A DNA stretch of 64,000 nt from JAPHTQ01 sp050299175 (GCA_050299175.1 JBNKVM010000082.1:1-64000); one strand, 5' to 3'; shown: positions 8,592 through 17,241, counted from the first letter of the stretch. The notes: generated by a model not told the origin, from the letters alone. Numbers and translations: made by a program.

Positions 8592-9851
8592 CTACTTCTG
8601 CGCTGGCGGGCAATCCTCTTTGGTACAGCGGGAGAGCAGCGGCCGCAAAAGCAGTGGCGCCAGCACCGTGGTCACCACCGCCATGATGACCACCGCGGAG
8701 AAGAGATTCTGCACGATCTCCGGCACCGGCGTCGGCTGGTCGAACAGCCCGGCGCGCAATGCGATGTCGGCGATAATCAACTCCACCGCGCCACGGGCGC
8801 TCATGCCGATCCCCACCGCCGTCGCCTCGCGTCGGCTGTAACCCATCAACCAGGCAGGCAACCCGGCGCCGAGCAGCTTGCCGAAAAAGGCGATGGCGAT
8901 CAGGGTCAGCACAAAACCGGGCACGCTGAGCGCCGCCTTCAGATCCAGGTTCATACCGATAAAGGCGAAAAACAGCGGAGCAAAGAAACCGTTGACGAAG
9001 GTGGTGAGCTTGCCCTTCATGTTGTCGTAGACACCGGGCGCGAGGGTGTGGCGCATGAAGAACAGCCCGGCGAAGAAGGCGCCGAGAATAAAGTGCATCC
9101 CCAGCGCGTGGGCCAGCCATGAATAGGCCAGCGCGGCGATCAGCAGACCGCTGAAATCGAATTCCGAGGCGACCATCGCCTTGAGCGCATGCCCGAACAG
9201 CGGCAACACGTAAAAACCGATCAGGGTGGCGAGAATAAAGAAGACGCCCACCTTGGCGAAGATCAACGCGATGTCGAGAAAACCAGGCATGGTGCCGGTG
9301 TCGATCAAGGCGGTGAGGATCGCCAGCAACGCCAGACTAAGCATGTCGTCCACCACCGCCGCGGAGATAATCGTCTGGCCGACCCGGCTCTCCATCTGGT
9401 GCAGGTCCGACATCACTCGCACCGAAACCGGCACCGCGGTGATCGCCAGCGCGGTACCGAGGAACAGCGACTGGGCCAGATGGATATTGGAGTCGGGGAT
9501 AAACCACCAGGCGAGGGCAAAGCCAGAGACCAGTGGCAACAGCATGCCGCCGACAGCGATGGTGAAGGTTTTACTCGAGCCGCGCGCCATGTGTCGCGGG
9601 TGCAGCTCCAGTCCCGCCAACAGCATCAGGAAGAATACCGCCAGATCGGTAATGCCGATAAAGATCTCGTTATGCGGCAGATGGTTGAGGGTCGGGAAAA
9701 GATGGGAGTAATTCTGCGCAACCTGACCGAGAGCAATCCCCGCCACCAGCTCGCCGAGGATCAACGGCTGCCCCAGACGTTCGGCGATCTCACCGAAAAT
9801 ACGGGTTACCGTTAGCAGCACCAGCAGTACGTAAAGCAGGTCCATCGCCAT
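8592..9851 (-). CDS. CPA2-family cation:proton antiporter (Kef-type transport domain)
   Basis: 419 residues with about 12 transmembrane helices and no C-terminal RCK/TrkA-N domain, so it is a bare Na+/H+ (or K+/H+) exchanger. Family signs are RLGQPLILGELVAGI near the N terminus, the ion-binding Asp pair in SAAVVDDMLSLALLA, and IGMSARGAVELIIADIAL. GGGGG precedes the ATG at 9851. The C-terminal tail holds two Cys (SRCTKEDCPPAQK). Transcribed alone, convergent with DUF3025 and divergent from the unknown gene at 9958. Confidence 0.9.
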   Translation of the reverse strand: MAMDLLYVLLVLLTVTRIFGEIAERLGQPLILGELVAGIALGQVAQNYSHLFPTLNHLPHNEIFIGITDLAVFFLMLLAGLELHPRHMARGSSKTFTIAVGGMLLPLVSGFALAWWFIPDSNIHLAQSLFLGTALAITAVPVSVRVMSDLHQMESRVGQTIISAAVVDDMLSLALLAILTALIDTGTMPGFLDIALIFAKVGVFFILATLIGFYVLPLFGHALKAMVASEFDFSGLLIAALAYSWLAHALGMHFILGAFFAGLFFMRHTLAPGVYDNMKGKLTTFVNGFFAPLFFAFIGMNLDLKAALSVPGFVLTLIAIAFFGKLLGAGLPAWLMGYSRREATAVGIGMSARGAVELIIADIALRAGLFDQPTPVPEIVQNLFSAVVIMAVVTTVLAPLLLRPLLSRCTKEDCPPAQK

Positions 9852-9957
9852 CCCCCGGTTATACAGACTCTATAGTCATATAGAGAGGTTTTGTGTGCAA
9901 TGCACTGAAGACCCGTGTAAATCTGTGGCTTTGGTTCTGCGATAACAGAGGTTCGCC

Positions 9958-11124
9958 ATGCAGACAGGCCCCCGGGAGATTCTCACCCCCTTCCGCCCCA
10001 TCCCGCTCGACGTGCCGGAGGGGATGAAACCGAACGAGTTTTTCAACAGCACCGAAAATCTCGACGATCTGGTCAACAACAACGGCCTGCTGCTCAACCC
10101 GGAAAACCTGCTGCTTTATCGAAAAGCGCTCGGCCACTCCAACGAGTTCGACGCCTCCATCATCTATAACACCTCAAAAACCATTCTCAACCCGCTGGGC
10201 CGTCCAGTGCGCCGCACCCAGGTGCCGGAAAACGTGCGTCATGTCTGGAACCGCATGAACCAGATCATGATCCAGTACATGCTGGAGAAATATCCCGACC
10301 CGGCCAAACATCTGGTACTGGCGGGCGAAGCAAGCCTCGACGCCACCTGGCCGCTCACTTCACCCGGCGTACCAAGCATTCGCATGCTGCACAACCACTT
10401 CATCGTCTTCCCGATGGAAGAGCTGCGCAACGCCAAGCTGGCCGATCCGAAAAACCCCAACCTCACCGACGGCGGCCAGCACTCCCTGTTCGAAGAGCAC
10501 ATGCACGATGTCTATCGCGAATTCATCTGCAAGGCGCTGCATCTGGAAGTGCTACGGCCGATCAGCGACGACTCGGCACGACTCAACCTCACCGGCTATC
10601 CCCACGGCCTGCCGAGCTGGGAGATCCCCGGCGGCGCGGCAACCCTGGAAGACATCCGCTTCTGGCACGAATACGAGCTGGTGCTAAAGGGCTTCATCGA
10701 TTTCTATCGCACCTTCTTCAGCCAGGTCTCCAGCCGCAACGCGCCAAAACTGCCCGATCTCTATTTCCCCGAGCAGGTGGAAAGTGTGCTGCTGTTCGAC
10801 AACGACTTCCTCAAGACCGCCAAGATGGTGCGCGACCGCTGCATCAGCGACCCGGCCTACGCCAACGCCATCCGCTGGCAACCGGCGTTCAAGCAACTCA
10901 TCTACCGCAACGACGACGGCAAACTGATCGTCACCATCAGTCAGAACTCCATCGGCAACGCGATCACCGAACTGCTCGGTGTGGTGGTCAATCGCGCCCC
11001 GGACGCAGAGGCTTACGAAAAAGCCGAACCGGCGCTGATCGAGAAGCTGCTGGAAGTGCGCCGTCGTTTGATCGAAGCGGACCTCGGCGAGGGCATCGCA
11101 ACGGCGCATTGGGGAAAAGATTAA
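9958..11124 (+). CDS. Conserved-looking hypothetical protein, 388 residues
   Basis: I do not recognise this family. The protein is soluble, with no signal peptide or membrane helix. Its middle has a striking His-containing stretch, VPSIRMLHNHFIVFPMEEL (about 136-154), whose HxH resembles HIT-like nucleotide hydrolases but lacks the full HxHxH. Further on are EEHMHDVYREF, TGYPHGLPSWEIPGGAA and RFWHEYELVLKGFIDFYR. The C-terminal quarter is helical and charged. Codon use matches its neighbours, so recent transfer is unlikely. The ATG at 9958 lies 106 bp from the divergent antiporter start. Confidence 0.75.
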   Translation: MQTGPREILTPFRPIPLDVPEGMKPNEFFNSTENLDDLVNNNGLLLNPENLLLYRKALGHSNEFDASIIYNTSKTILNPLGRPVRRTQVPENVRHVWNRMNQIMIQYMLEKYPDPAKHLVLAGEASLDATWPLTSPGVPSIRMLHNHFIVFPMEELRNAKLADPKNPNLTDGGQHSLFEEHMHDVYREFICKALHLEVLRPISDDSARLNLTGYPHGLPSWEIPGGAATLEDIRFWHEYELVLKGFIDFYRTFFSQVSSRNAPKLPDLYFPEQVESVLLFDNDFLKTAKMVRDRCISDPAYANAIRWQPAFKQLIYRNDDGKLIVTISQNSIGNAITELLGVVVNRAPDAEAYEKAEPALIEKLLEVRRRLIEADLGEGIATAHWGKD

Positions 11125-11186
11125 AACCTTTTCCAAGCAATCGGTGTTAACCTGAACATCCCTGCACCACCAATCACGTTACATCG

Positions 11187-11924
11187 ATGTTCCCTGATTT
11201 CACCACCGGGCAGATCCTGCTCACCGCCGTGATCTTCGTCTGGTCCGGCTTCGTTCGCACCGGCCTCGGCTTTGGCGGCGCCGCGCTTGCGCTGCCGGTA
11301 CTGCTATTCATCAATCCTGATCCACTACTGTGGCTACCAATGATCGGCGCGCACCTGCTGTTCTTCTCCGGCATCACTCTGCGCACCCGGCTGCATAACG
11401 TCGACTGGACATTTCTCAAACGCGCAGCGCGATTCGTCATCCCCGCCGCTATCGTTGGCGTGCTCGGTCTGCTCAACCTGCCGACACTATGGGTGCTGAT
11501 CTTTATCTACGGCGTGTCGATGTTCTACTCGGTGATCTGGATGCTCAACCGCGCCATCCACAGCCACAACCGCTGGGTCGATCGCTTCCTGCTGATCGTC
11601 GGCGGCTACATCGCCGGCACCACCCTCTCCGGCGCGCCGCTGATGGTGGCGGTATTCATGCGCAACGTGCGCCGCGAACAACTGCGCGACACCCTGTTCG
11701 TGCTCTGGTTTATTCTGGTTGTGATCAAAATGAGCACCTTCGTCACCTTCGGCGTCAACCTCAACCTGCTCACTGCCCTGGCACTTCTACCAGTGGCAGG
11801 CATTGGCCACGTCATCGGCCTGAAAGTGCACGAAGCGATCCTGCGCAACGATCAGCAATTCAAACCCTGGATCGGCGCGGGGCTGTTCGTGGTCAGTGCA
11901 TTAGGATTGTGGAACCTGTTATAG
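11187..11924 (+). CDS. TSUP / TauE-SafE family membrane permease
   Basis: 245 residues, about 7-8 hydrophobic helices. SGFVRTGLGFGGAALALPVLL near the N terminus is the glycine-rich signature of the sulfite exporter TauE/SafE superfamily, and GTTLSGAPLMVAVFM in the middle is its second half-repeat. TSUP proteins export sulfite, sulfoacetate or other small organosulfur anions; the substrate here is unknown. No good ribosome site is seen before the ATG at 11187. No partner enzyme is adjacent. Confidence 0.85.
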   Translation: MFPDFTTGQILLTAVIFVWSGFVRTGLGFGGAALALPVLLFINPDPLLWLPMIGAHLLFFSGITLRTRLHNVDWTFLKRAARFVIPAAIVGVLGLLNLPTLWVLIFIYGVSMFYSVIWMLNRAIHSHNRWVDRFLLIVGGYIAGTTLSGAPLMVAVFMRNVRREQLRDTLFVLWFILVVIKMSTFVTFGVNLNLLTALALLPVAGIGHVIGLKVHEAILRNDQQFKPWIGAGLFVVSALGLWNLL

Positions 11925-12072
11925 CCTTGCGTAGGAGCGGCAAAGCGCAGCGTGTCCATCACCCTGTTTTTGTCTTCCCGATATATCCAGGCGGCGCACT
12001 TTCCAAACCCATCCCCATGGACTAAACCCTGTAGGGTCCCCATAACGTATTTATACCGGATCCTTACAACTC

Positions 12073-12239
12073 AGAAGCTTTCTCAAAATTAGGATTCGTG
12101 GCCGCAGACAAGGTGCACCGCAGGTAATGCCCTTGGGTGCGCAAAGCCTGCGAGGAGCGCAGTTTACCGGTAGTAAATGAGCACCGGAGAAGGCTTTGCA
12201 ACGCAGTATCCGGGTACGAAGACAATTTTGAGCCACTTC
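12073..12239. repeat. MITE-like element, copy 1
   Basis: About 167 bp and full length. The ends are inverted repeats: AGAAGCTTTCTCAAAATTAG at the left and AATTTTGAGCCACTTC at the right (reverse complement GAAGTGGCTCAAAATT). Inside is a second inverted repeat, GCAAAGCCT ... AGGCTTTGC, around a core containing TTTACCGGTAGTAAA. The same core recurs at 17608 and 39520. The right end stops about 15 nt before the wrbA start, just before its GGAGGTG. It occupies most of the 330-bp gap between the TSUP gene and wrbA; the remaining 148 bp at the left holds nothing I recognise. Confidence 0.8.
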
Positions 12240-12254
12240 GCACGGAGGTGAATT

Positions 12255-12866
12255 ATGAAAGTCCTTATTCCCTACTACTCCATGTATGGCCACATTCACT
12301 ACATGGCCTCTGCGGTTGCCGAGGGGGTTAACGCAGTGGACGGCGTCGAAGCCGTGCTGTGCCGTGTACCGGAAACCCTGCCGCCGGAAGTGCTGGAAAA
12401 GATGGGCGCCACCGAGGCACAAAAAATCATGAGCGACATTCCGATCTGCACAGTCGAACAGCTGGGCGAAGCCGACGGCGTCATCTTCGGCATCCCGACC
12501 CGCTTCGGCAACATGTGCGGCCAGATGCGCCAGTTCCTCGACGCCACCGGCCAGCTCTGGATGAAAGGCTCACTGATCGGCAAGGTCGGCAGCGTCTTCA
12601 CCAGCAGCGCCACCCAGCACGGCGGCCAGGAATCGACCATCCTCAGTACCCACACCACCCTGCTGCATCACGGCATGGTGATCGTCGGCCTGCCCTACTC
12701 CTTCACCGGGCAGAACACCATCGACGAAATCACCGGCTGCTCACCCTACGGTGCCTCCACCATCGTCGGTGGCAAAGGCGAACGCCTGCCCAGCGACAAC
12801 GAACTGGAAGGTGCGCGCTACCAGGGAAAACATGTGGCGGAGATTGTGAAAAAACTGGCGGGGTAA
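12255..12866 (+). CDS. wrbA: NAD(P)H:quinone oxidoreductase WrbA
   Basis: 203 residues with a flavodoxin-like fold. YYSMYGHIHYMASAVAEGV is the FMN-phosphate loop, FGIPTRFGNMCGQMRQFLD the WrbA-specific insert region, and SSATQHGGQESTI another family block; the end KHVAEIVKKLAG is typical. WrbA binds FMN as a tetramer and reduces quinones by two electrons, limiting oxidative stress. GGAGGTG lies 5 nt before the ATG. The copy 1 repeat element ends immediately upstream, so the promoter probably lies in or beyond that element. Confidence 0.95.
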   Translation: MKVLIPYYSMYGHIHYMASAVAEGVNAVDGVEAVLCRVPETLPPEVLEKMGATEAQKIMSDIPICTVEQLGEADGVIFGIPTRFGNMCGQMRQFLDATGQLWMKGSLIGKVGSVFTSSATQHGGQESTILSTHTTLLHHGMVIVGLPYSFTGQNTIDEITGCSPYGASTIVGGKGERLPSDNELEGARYQGKHVAEIVKKLAG

Positions 12867-12879
12867 ACAAAAAGGTATA

Positions 12880-12909
12880 TGTAGGCTGGGCAGTCATGCC
12901 CAGCTTACA
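12880..12909. terminator. Hairpin after wrbA
   Basis: GCTGGGCA and TGCCCAGC form a perfect 8-bp stem with a GTCA loop, extended outward by TGTA/TACA after one mismatch. There is no T run on the plus strand, so it is either a weak terminator between convergent wrbA and the HepT gene or a REP-like palindrome. Confidence 0.5.
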
Positions 12910-12926
12910 ACACACCGACCTACGAT

Positions 12927-13241
12927 CTAATCTTCTTTAATCGGCGGCAATAAACTCTCAAGTAATACGATGAGTTCAGGCACATCACCAATCACTGTTT
13001 TATACAGCATTTCATGATCAATCTGGCCATACTCATGCGCCAGGATATTTCGTTGCCCGATAATTTTGCGCCAGGGAATCTCCGGGTGTGACTCCATGAA
13101 GGATAGCGACACACGTCGCGCGGCCTCACCGATAATCTCCACACCACGCTCAAGCGCACGTACCAACACACGGTCATTTAGAAATGCAGATAAATCACGA
13201 CTCCCCATCATTGATTCCACTTCCCTGGCCGCCTGCAACAT
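12927..13241 (-). CDS. HepT-like (DUF86) toxin, N terminus probably lost by frameshift
   Basis: 104 residues. The HEPN active-site motif Rx4HxY is intact (RNILAHEY, Arg64, His69, Tyr71), and EIIGEAARRVS plus HPEIPWRKIIGQRN are standard DUF86 blocks. HepT proteins are toxins, MntA nucleotidyltransferases their antitoxins, and an NTase gene lies directly upstream. The ATG at 13241 has no ribosome site. A well-placed ATG at 13261, with AGGAAAGGG overlapping the NTase stop, reads MRLIYEI in another frame. Removing a duplicated AT near 13242 would join it to LQAAREVES as the usual HepT N terminus. So this may be a 2-bp frameshift allele. Confidence 0.75.
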   Translation of the reverse strand: MLQAAREVESMMGSRDLSAFLNDRVLVRALERGVEIIGEAARRVSLSFMESHPEIPWRKIIGQRNILAHEYGQIDHEMLYKTVIGDVPELIVLLESLLPPIKED

Positions 13242-13269
13242 ATCTCATAGATAAGCCGCATCCCTTTCC

Positions 13270-14133
13270 TCAGGCTGCATACAGTTCCTCCATGTCCTTC
13301 TCTATCGCTTTCCGTCGGTAGGGATTATTTAAAATGGAAGGTGTCGCGACATCCACCTTACGCCCCTGAAACAGTTCGACAAAGGCATCCTGAATTTCCA
13401 CCATGCCCGCCAGGGAAGGTGCTGCCTCGTTCTCAAACTCAATCAATAAGTCGATATCACTGTCGTCACTCAACTCGCCGCGTGCCGCGGAACCAAACAG
13501 CGAAAGCCGACGAATATGGAATCGCTGTGCAATCTCCTGTAGATCAGAGTGCGAAAATTCAATCTTCCCACCAATCACGACTTTGTTTTGATTTTGCACA
13601 ACGTATTTTTCCTTCGCCTGGCCCCTTAATCGTTTCACCAATTCCTGCATGGCGATGTCACGCTCCCGCGCACGTCCGCCGCGAATCGCATCCACAAGTA
13701 CTAACAACTCATACAATGCCGGATCACGCCTGGCAGCACCTGGCACAGATTTATACAGTGGTGAAAACGCCATTCCCCGAACTTCGCCTTCCGGGTCCGG
13801 CCATACCGGTGGTGGTTCGTCATCGGCTACCATCTTCTCCACCAGGGGCGAAGCCGCATGCGCAGTCGGCATGCCCCGACTCATCAGCCCCAACTCCGGC
13901 ACAAAGACATAACGAAGCCCTGAGAGCAGAAACTCCTCCAGGTTACGGATATTGGGCCGGATGGATTCTTCACCTTGTACCGCCAGACCAGCGGCCATAG
14001 CGCGCTTGATTGCGGAGTGAACCTCCGAAGCACTCATGCCCAGCTCACTGGCCAAACCGCCATAACTCCACGGCCCGGGACCGAGTGCAACCAGCTTGAG
14101 TAGTACCAGGACATCTTGGGGTTTAAGGATCAT
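13270..14133 (-). CDS. Winged-helix protein fused to a MntA-type nucleotidyltransferase
   Basis: 287 residues. Residues 1-60 read as a winged helix (WSYGGLASELGMSASEVHSAIKRA). Residues 60-172 carry a conserved middle with RGMPTAHAA and RGMAFSPLYKSVP. Residues 192-287 are a minimal nucleotidyltransferase with a perfect GS-x10-DxD site (Gly214, Ser215, Asp226, Asp228). MntA antitoxins are normally about 100 residues and neutralise HepT by AMPylation, so the N-terminal DNA-binding part is an addition that could give autoregulation. The gene ends 8 nt before the HepT start region. The alternative is two genes merged by loss of a stop codon. Confidence 0.8.
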   Translation of the reverse strand: MILKPQDVLVLLKLVALGPGPWSYGGLASELGMSASEVHSAIKRAMAAGLAVQGEESIRPNIRNLEEFLLSGLRYVFVPELGLMSRGMPTAHAASPLVEKMVADDEPPPVWPDPEGEVRGMAFSPLYKSVPGAARRDPALYELLVLVDAIRGGRARERDIAMQELVKRLRGQAKEKYVVQNQNKVVIGGKIEFSHSDLQEIAQRFHIRRLSLFGSAARGELSDDSDIDLLIEFENEAAPSLAGMVEIQDAFVELFQGRKVDVATPSILNNPYRRKAIEKDMEELYAA

Positions 14134-14202
14134 ATCTGTTCTCTATTCGTAATTCGCGAATAAAGAATAGCAGTAATCTATCCCCATAGAAACAACCACT
14201 TG

Positions 14203-14229
14203 TCATTCCGGCACACGCCGGAATCCAGA
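14203..14229. repeat. REP-like palindrome
   Basis: CATTCCGGC ACAC GCCGGAATCCAG: a 7-bp GC-rich palindrome (TTCCGGC/GCCGGAA) of the same type as the units at 31339-31452. It lies between the NTase-fusion start and the metallophosphoesterase stop. Confidence 0.7.
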
Positions 14230-14230
14230 A

Positions 14231-14983
14231 TTAGATCTCTATCACCCGCCCCGGCTCGTAACCCCACATCTCCTCATTCTCATAACCGCGCTGATTGGAA
14301 ACCAGGCGGCACTTGCCGACCTGCGTATCCAGATTGGCGTGGGTATGACCGAAGCACCAGAGATCGGCCTGCCCAATCAACTCGGGAAGATCACTCAAAA
14401 ACGCCGTACCGAACTCATCCATAGGAAAATGGGGGTGTTTGCACAGCAACGACGGTGCGTGGTGCGTGATCACCACCGTCCTGCCATCGAACGGCTGCGC
14501 CAGCCGTTCCTCCAGCCAGGCACGAGATTCCCGGTGCAACGCCAACGCATCCTCGGGCAGGAAAAGGCGATCACCATGACTGATCAAATGATGGTCATTC
14601 AGCCGCTCACGCACGACCAACTTCGCCAACGTCGGATCACCCACCGCCCGGTAATCGGTCCACAGGGTACAACCGAGAAAGCGCACCCCATCGATCACCA
14701 GCGCGTCATTCTCCAGGAAATGCAGCGACTCATGCTGCGCGGCAAAGGCGCGCATGGCTGCGGTCAATGAAATATCGTAGCGGTAATACTCATGGTTGCC
14801 GGAGACATAGATCACCGGCTTACCCAGCCGCTCCGCCTCACCCGCCGCCCACTCCAAGCCATGCAGACCCGTATCGATATCACCGGCCAGCACGATCAGA
14901 TCCGTATCGGTCTCCGCGATGGGCGGCACCGATTTGGAACGGAAGAATTCGTTGTGGAGATCGCTGAGGAGGTGGAGTTTCAT
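14231..14983 (-). CDS. Metallophosphoesterase (calcineurin-like)
   Basis: 250 residues with the full set of metal motifs: SDLHNE (DxH), AGDID (GD), SGNHEYYRYD (GNHE), ITHHAPS and FGHTHAN. These bind the two metals of calcineurin-like phosphodiesterases; the substrate is unknown. The protein is cytosolic and near the usual length. A diverged copy of its first 53 bp recurs at 18433-18485, which suggests the region between was inserted or duplicated next to this gene. Confidence 0.9.
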   Translation of the reverse strand: MKLHLLSDLHNEFFRSKSVPPIAETDTDLIVLAGDIDTGLHGLEWAAGEAERLGKPVIYVSGNHEYYRYDISLTAAMRAFAAQHESLHFLENDALVIDGVRFLGCTLWTDYRAVGDPTLAKLVVRERLNDHHLISHGDRLFLPEDALALHRESRAWLEERLAQPFDGRTVVITHHAPSLLCKHPHFPMDEFGTAFLSDLPELIGQADLWCFGHTHANLDTQVGKCRLVSNQRGYENEEMWGYEPGRVIEI

Positions 14984-15134
14984 TGTTTATCCTGCTCCTG
15001 AATCCTGGTCGGACTCAGCAGTATGTAGCTTGAATTATTTTCATGTGTAAGCCCGGTTTTTACACACAAAGGTTCTTGCGTAATTGGAAACCTGTTATCT
15101 AATGGGAAACCTCTAGATAAAAAAGAGGTTTGCT

Positions 15135-15326
15135 ATGAGTGTTATTTCTGAAGTCGCTTCAATGTTGGTACGTAACCAACATATGCTAGATGATTACGCA
15201 CTTTTCTATGTTGAGAAAATGGAAATGGACGTTCCACCTGAATATCGAAATGACGCGATACTCTTCTACGAATACTTGTTGGGATGTGAAACACCAGATG
15301 AACTATTACCCGATTATCCTAACTGA
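15135..15326 (+). CDS. Small hypothetical protein
   Basis: 63 residues, acidic, helical. GAGG precedes the ATG at a suitable distance. The sequence (MLDDYALFYVEKMEMDVPPE, LLGCETPDELLPDYP) matches nothing I know. It is the only plus-strand gene in this part of the island. It is AT-richer than the neighbouring metallophosphoesterase gene, in line with foreign origin. Confidence 0.55.
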   Translation: MSVISEVASMLVRNQHMLDDYALFYVEKMEMDVPPEYRNDAILFYEYLLGCETPDELLPDYPN

Positions 15327-15342
15327 TTCACACACCGTACTA

Positions 15343-15834
15343 CTATTCCAGAATAAAGCGCGCCCTTAAATCTTGTAGTAACTGGAAAGTATTGACGTAA
15401 TCAACATCAAACGCTTTACAGACGTTGGGTATTTTTATCTTTTTACTGGTATCAGGCACCAGCACTTCGTGGGTTACCACAACAGCCCCTATTTCACGTG
15501 CCTTAGCGATTAACCAGGGATCGGCACCCCGAAGGAACTCCTCAAGCGCGCCCGGTTTTAAATCGGCAATTTCTGCCACATGCCCGGCAATTTGTGCAAA
15601 ACGATCTTGCGTGGATTCATCCGACACATCCAGAAAATGAATCTGGCGCGCTTTTACCCAGTCCGACAACTCATCACCGAATTCTTTGAGCTCATCGTAA
15701 ACCGGGCCAACGCTGGCAAGATTCCCATCGGCAAATTGCCGATCCAGCCAGTCCCAATAGGCTGGGCAAAATGGCATCTGGTAGTACTCGTTTTTTGCCT
15801 GAATATAGGTATTTGCATCCAGCAAATAATTCAA
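15343..15834 (-). CDS. DUF4411 family PIN-domain protein (probable toxin)
   Basis: 163 residues. MNYLLDANTYIQAKNEYY opens the PIN fold; likely acidic residues are Asp6, Glu48 (PVYDELKEFG) and Asp105 (RGADPWLIAKA). DUF4411 proteins are predicted RNases paired with COG2856 regulators, as here. The start is a TTG that overlaps the upstream TGA as TTGA, with AAGGAG about 9 nt before it, so translation is probably coupled. Confidence 0.85.
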   Translation of the reverse strand: MNYLLDANTYIQAKNEYYQMPFCPAYWDWLDRQFADGNLASVGPVYDELKEFGDELSDWVKARQIHFLDVSDESTQDRFAQIAGHVAEIADLKPGALEEFLRGADPWLIAKAREIGAVVVTHEVLVPDTSKKIKIPNVCKAFDVDYVNTFQLLQDLRARFILE

Positions 15835-16973
15835 ATGCCAAGCTCCTTAGCATATTTGTTGATATGGTTGGGTTTCATACCCAGCAGACGTCCAGCATCC
15901 CTGAGAAGCAGTCGCCCGCTGAGCGCCTCACCGACCACTGCGCGGGAGAAACGATCACTGAGTTGGGAATGCCGTGCTCTATAGTAAGGTACCTTGCCGC
16001 TTTTCTCACGCTGCCGATACTTCTCCAATAATTCGTCAACGTACTCCTGATACTGCTGCAAGGTGATTTTGTTCAGTGTCTGTGCCCGCCGTGCCAACGC
16101 CCACTTACTCACATGGAAATGGGCTTCCAGCGGCGCAAGATTATCTCGCCAGTTTTCCAGGCCATCCTGCCACAGTTGGAGAAACTCAACCTCCGGCACA
16201 AGGAATTCGGCGGCAACGGCATTGCACAAGATTTCTTCCCTGCGCTGGCTAGCCGGATCACCATTAGAAATACCACTCTTTCCAAGCCATATATGAACCA
16301 GCTCATGGAGCAGGGTAAAGAGCTGCGCGCCAGGTGCATCGGCCGTATTGACGAAAATAATGGGCGCAATCGGATCGGCGATAGCAAAACCACGAAACTC
16401 ACTAACCTGAAGCGGACGGCTCCAGTGCCCAACAAAGCTTTGGCGCATCACCAAAATGCCAAGACCTTCAATCTTCTTGATCAGCTCACGATTGTAATCA
16501 TCCCACTTACCGCGCTCAGGATGTGCGGAAACGCCAAGACTTTTCCGTATATCGGCAACGATATCGGCAACGGCGGCATCAACATCAAAACGGCCAACGA
16601 CCGGATTCCGATCCACCTCCTGTTCACTCAGGTAATCGAAATACCACCCCTGGCGCTGCATGATGATCCGCGCCATATCCAACAACTCGGCACTCGGGCG
16701 CTGCGGTTGCACACCACCCACTGTACGTAGATCAGGAAGTGGTAACAGCTCTTCAGGACGTTGTTGAAGAAAGAGGTAACCAAAAGGGATATGGGTCTTG
16801 CTGGCAAAGGTCTGTGCCTGACGGAAGGTCAATGGCTTTTCGCCGTCCTCCCAGGCCTCCAGCTTCTCTTCGCTGATACCGAGCTTTTTGGCAAGCACAG
16901 AGAAACTCAGCTGCGCCCGCTCCCTGGCCCAACTAAGAATATCCGGATTTATTTTTGCGTATGCCGTTGCCAT
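15831..16973 (-). CDS. XRE helix-turn-helix / ImmA-IrrE metallopeptidase (COG2856) antitoxin-type regulator
   Basis: 380 residues. An N-terminal XRE-type HTH (about 8-65: FSVLAKKLGISEEKLEAWEDG) is followed by an ImmA/IrrE zinc peptidase domain with HELVH (His223, Glu224, His227; LLHELVHIWLG). The tail ends in a short DNA-binding-like stretch (RDAGRLLGMKPNHINKYAK). COG2856 proteins of this layout are commonly coupled to DUF4411 or other PIN partners, as the overlapping downstream gene shows. The peptidase may cleave a regulator, as ImmA cleaves ImmR. No strong ribosome site is seen. Confidence 0.88.
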   Translation of the reverse strand: MATAYAKINPDILSWARERAQLSFSVLAKKLGISEEKLEAWEDGEKPLTFRQAQTFASKTHIPFGYLFLQQRPEELLPLPDLRTVGGVQPQRPSAELLDMARIIMQRQGWYFDYLSEQEVDRNPVVGRFDVDAAVADIVADIRKSLGVSAHPERGKWDDYNRELIKKIEGLGILVMRQSFVGHWSRPLQVSEFRGFAIADPIAPIIFVNTADAPGAQLFTLLHELVHIWLGKSGISNGDPASQRREEILCNAVAAEFLVPEVEFLQLWQDGLENWRDNLAPLEAHFHVSKWALARRAQTLNKITLQQYQEYVDELLEKYRQREKSGKVPYYRARHSQLSDRFSRAVVGEALSGRLLLRDAGRLLGMKPNHINKYAKELGI

Positions 16974-17192
16974 AACTGCCAGTTGGCCTGGTAAACCTAC
17001 TAAATTCTATACATTTCAGGGAAAAGTCGCCAAAGCTTTATGACCCTTCCTAACCTGTGCGGTTCATTCGGGAATCCCATAATACCAACCTGGTCATTAA
17101 CCATAACCTCATGATAAAGCGATATTTTCAGTCGTCTGTCGGCTGCTGACCGTATCCTCAGGCGCAGCGCTCTTCTCGCAGTAACACGCCTC

Positions 17193-17227
17193 AGCAAAAC
17201 CTGTGGAGAGCAAACAGCTCCCCACAG
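17193..17227 (-). terminator. Probable terminator of the 17242 gene
   Basis: On the minus strand CTGTGGGGAGC and GCTCTCCACAG form an 11-bp stem with one G-T pair and a TGTTT loop, followed by GTTTTGC. It lies 15 nt past the stop of the small paralogue. The rest of the 268-bp gap to the COG2856 gene shows no convincing gene. Confidence 0.55.
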
Positions 17228-17241
17228 CCTTGAGTGCCCCA

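Noticed and set aside
12137..12331. Small plus-strand ORF over repeat copy 1 and the start of wrbA
   Set aside because: Its peptide (CEERSLPVVNEHR) recurs only because the DNA repeat recurs at 17588; no ribosome site and it conflicts with wrbA.
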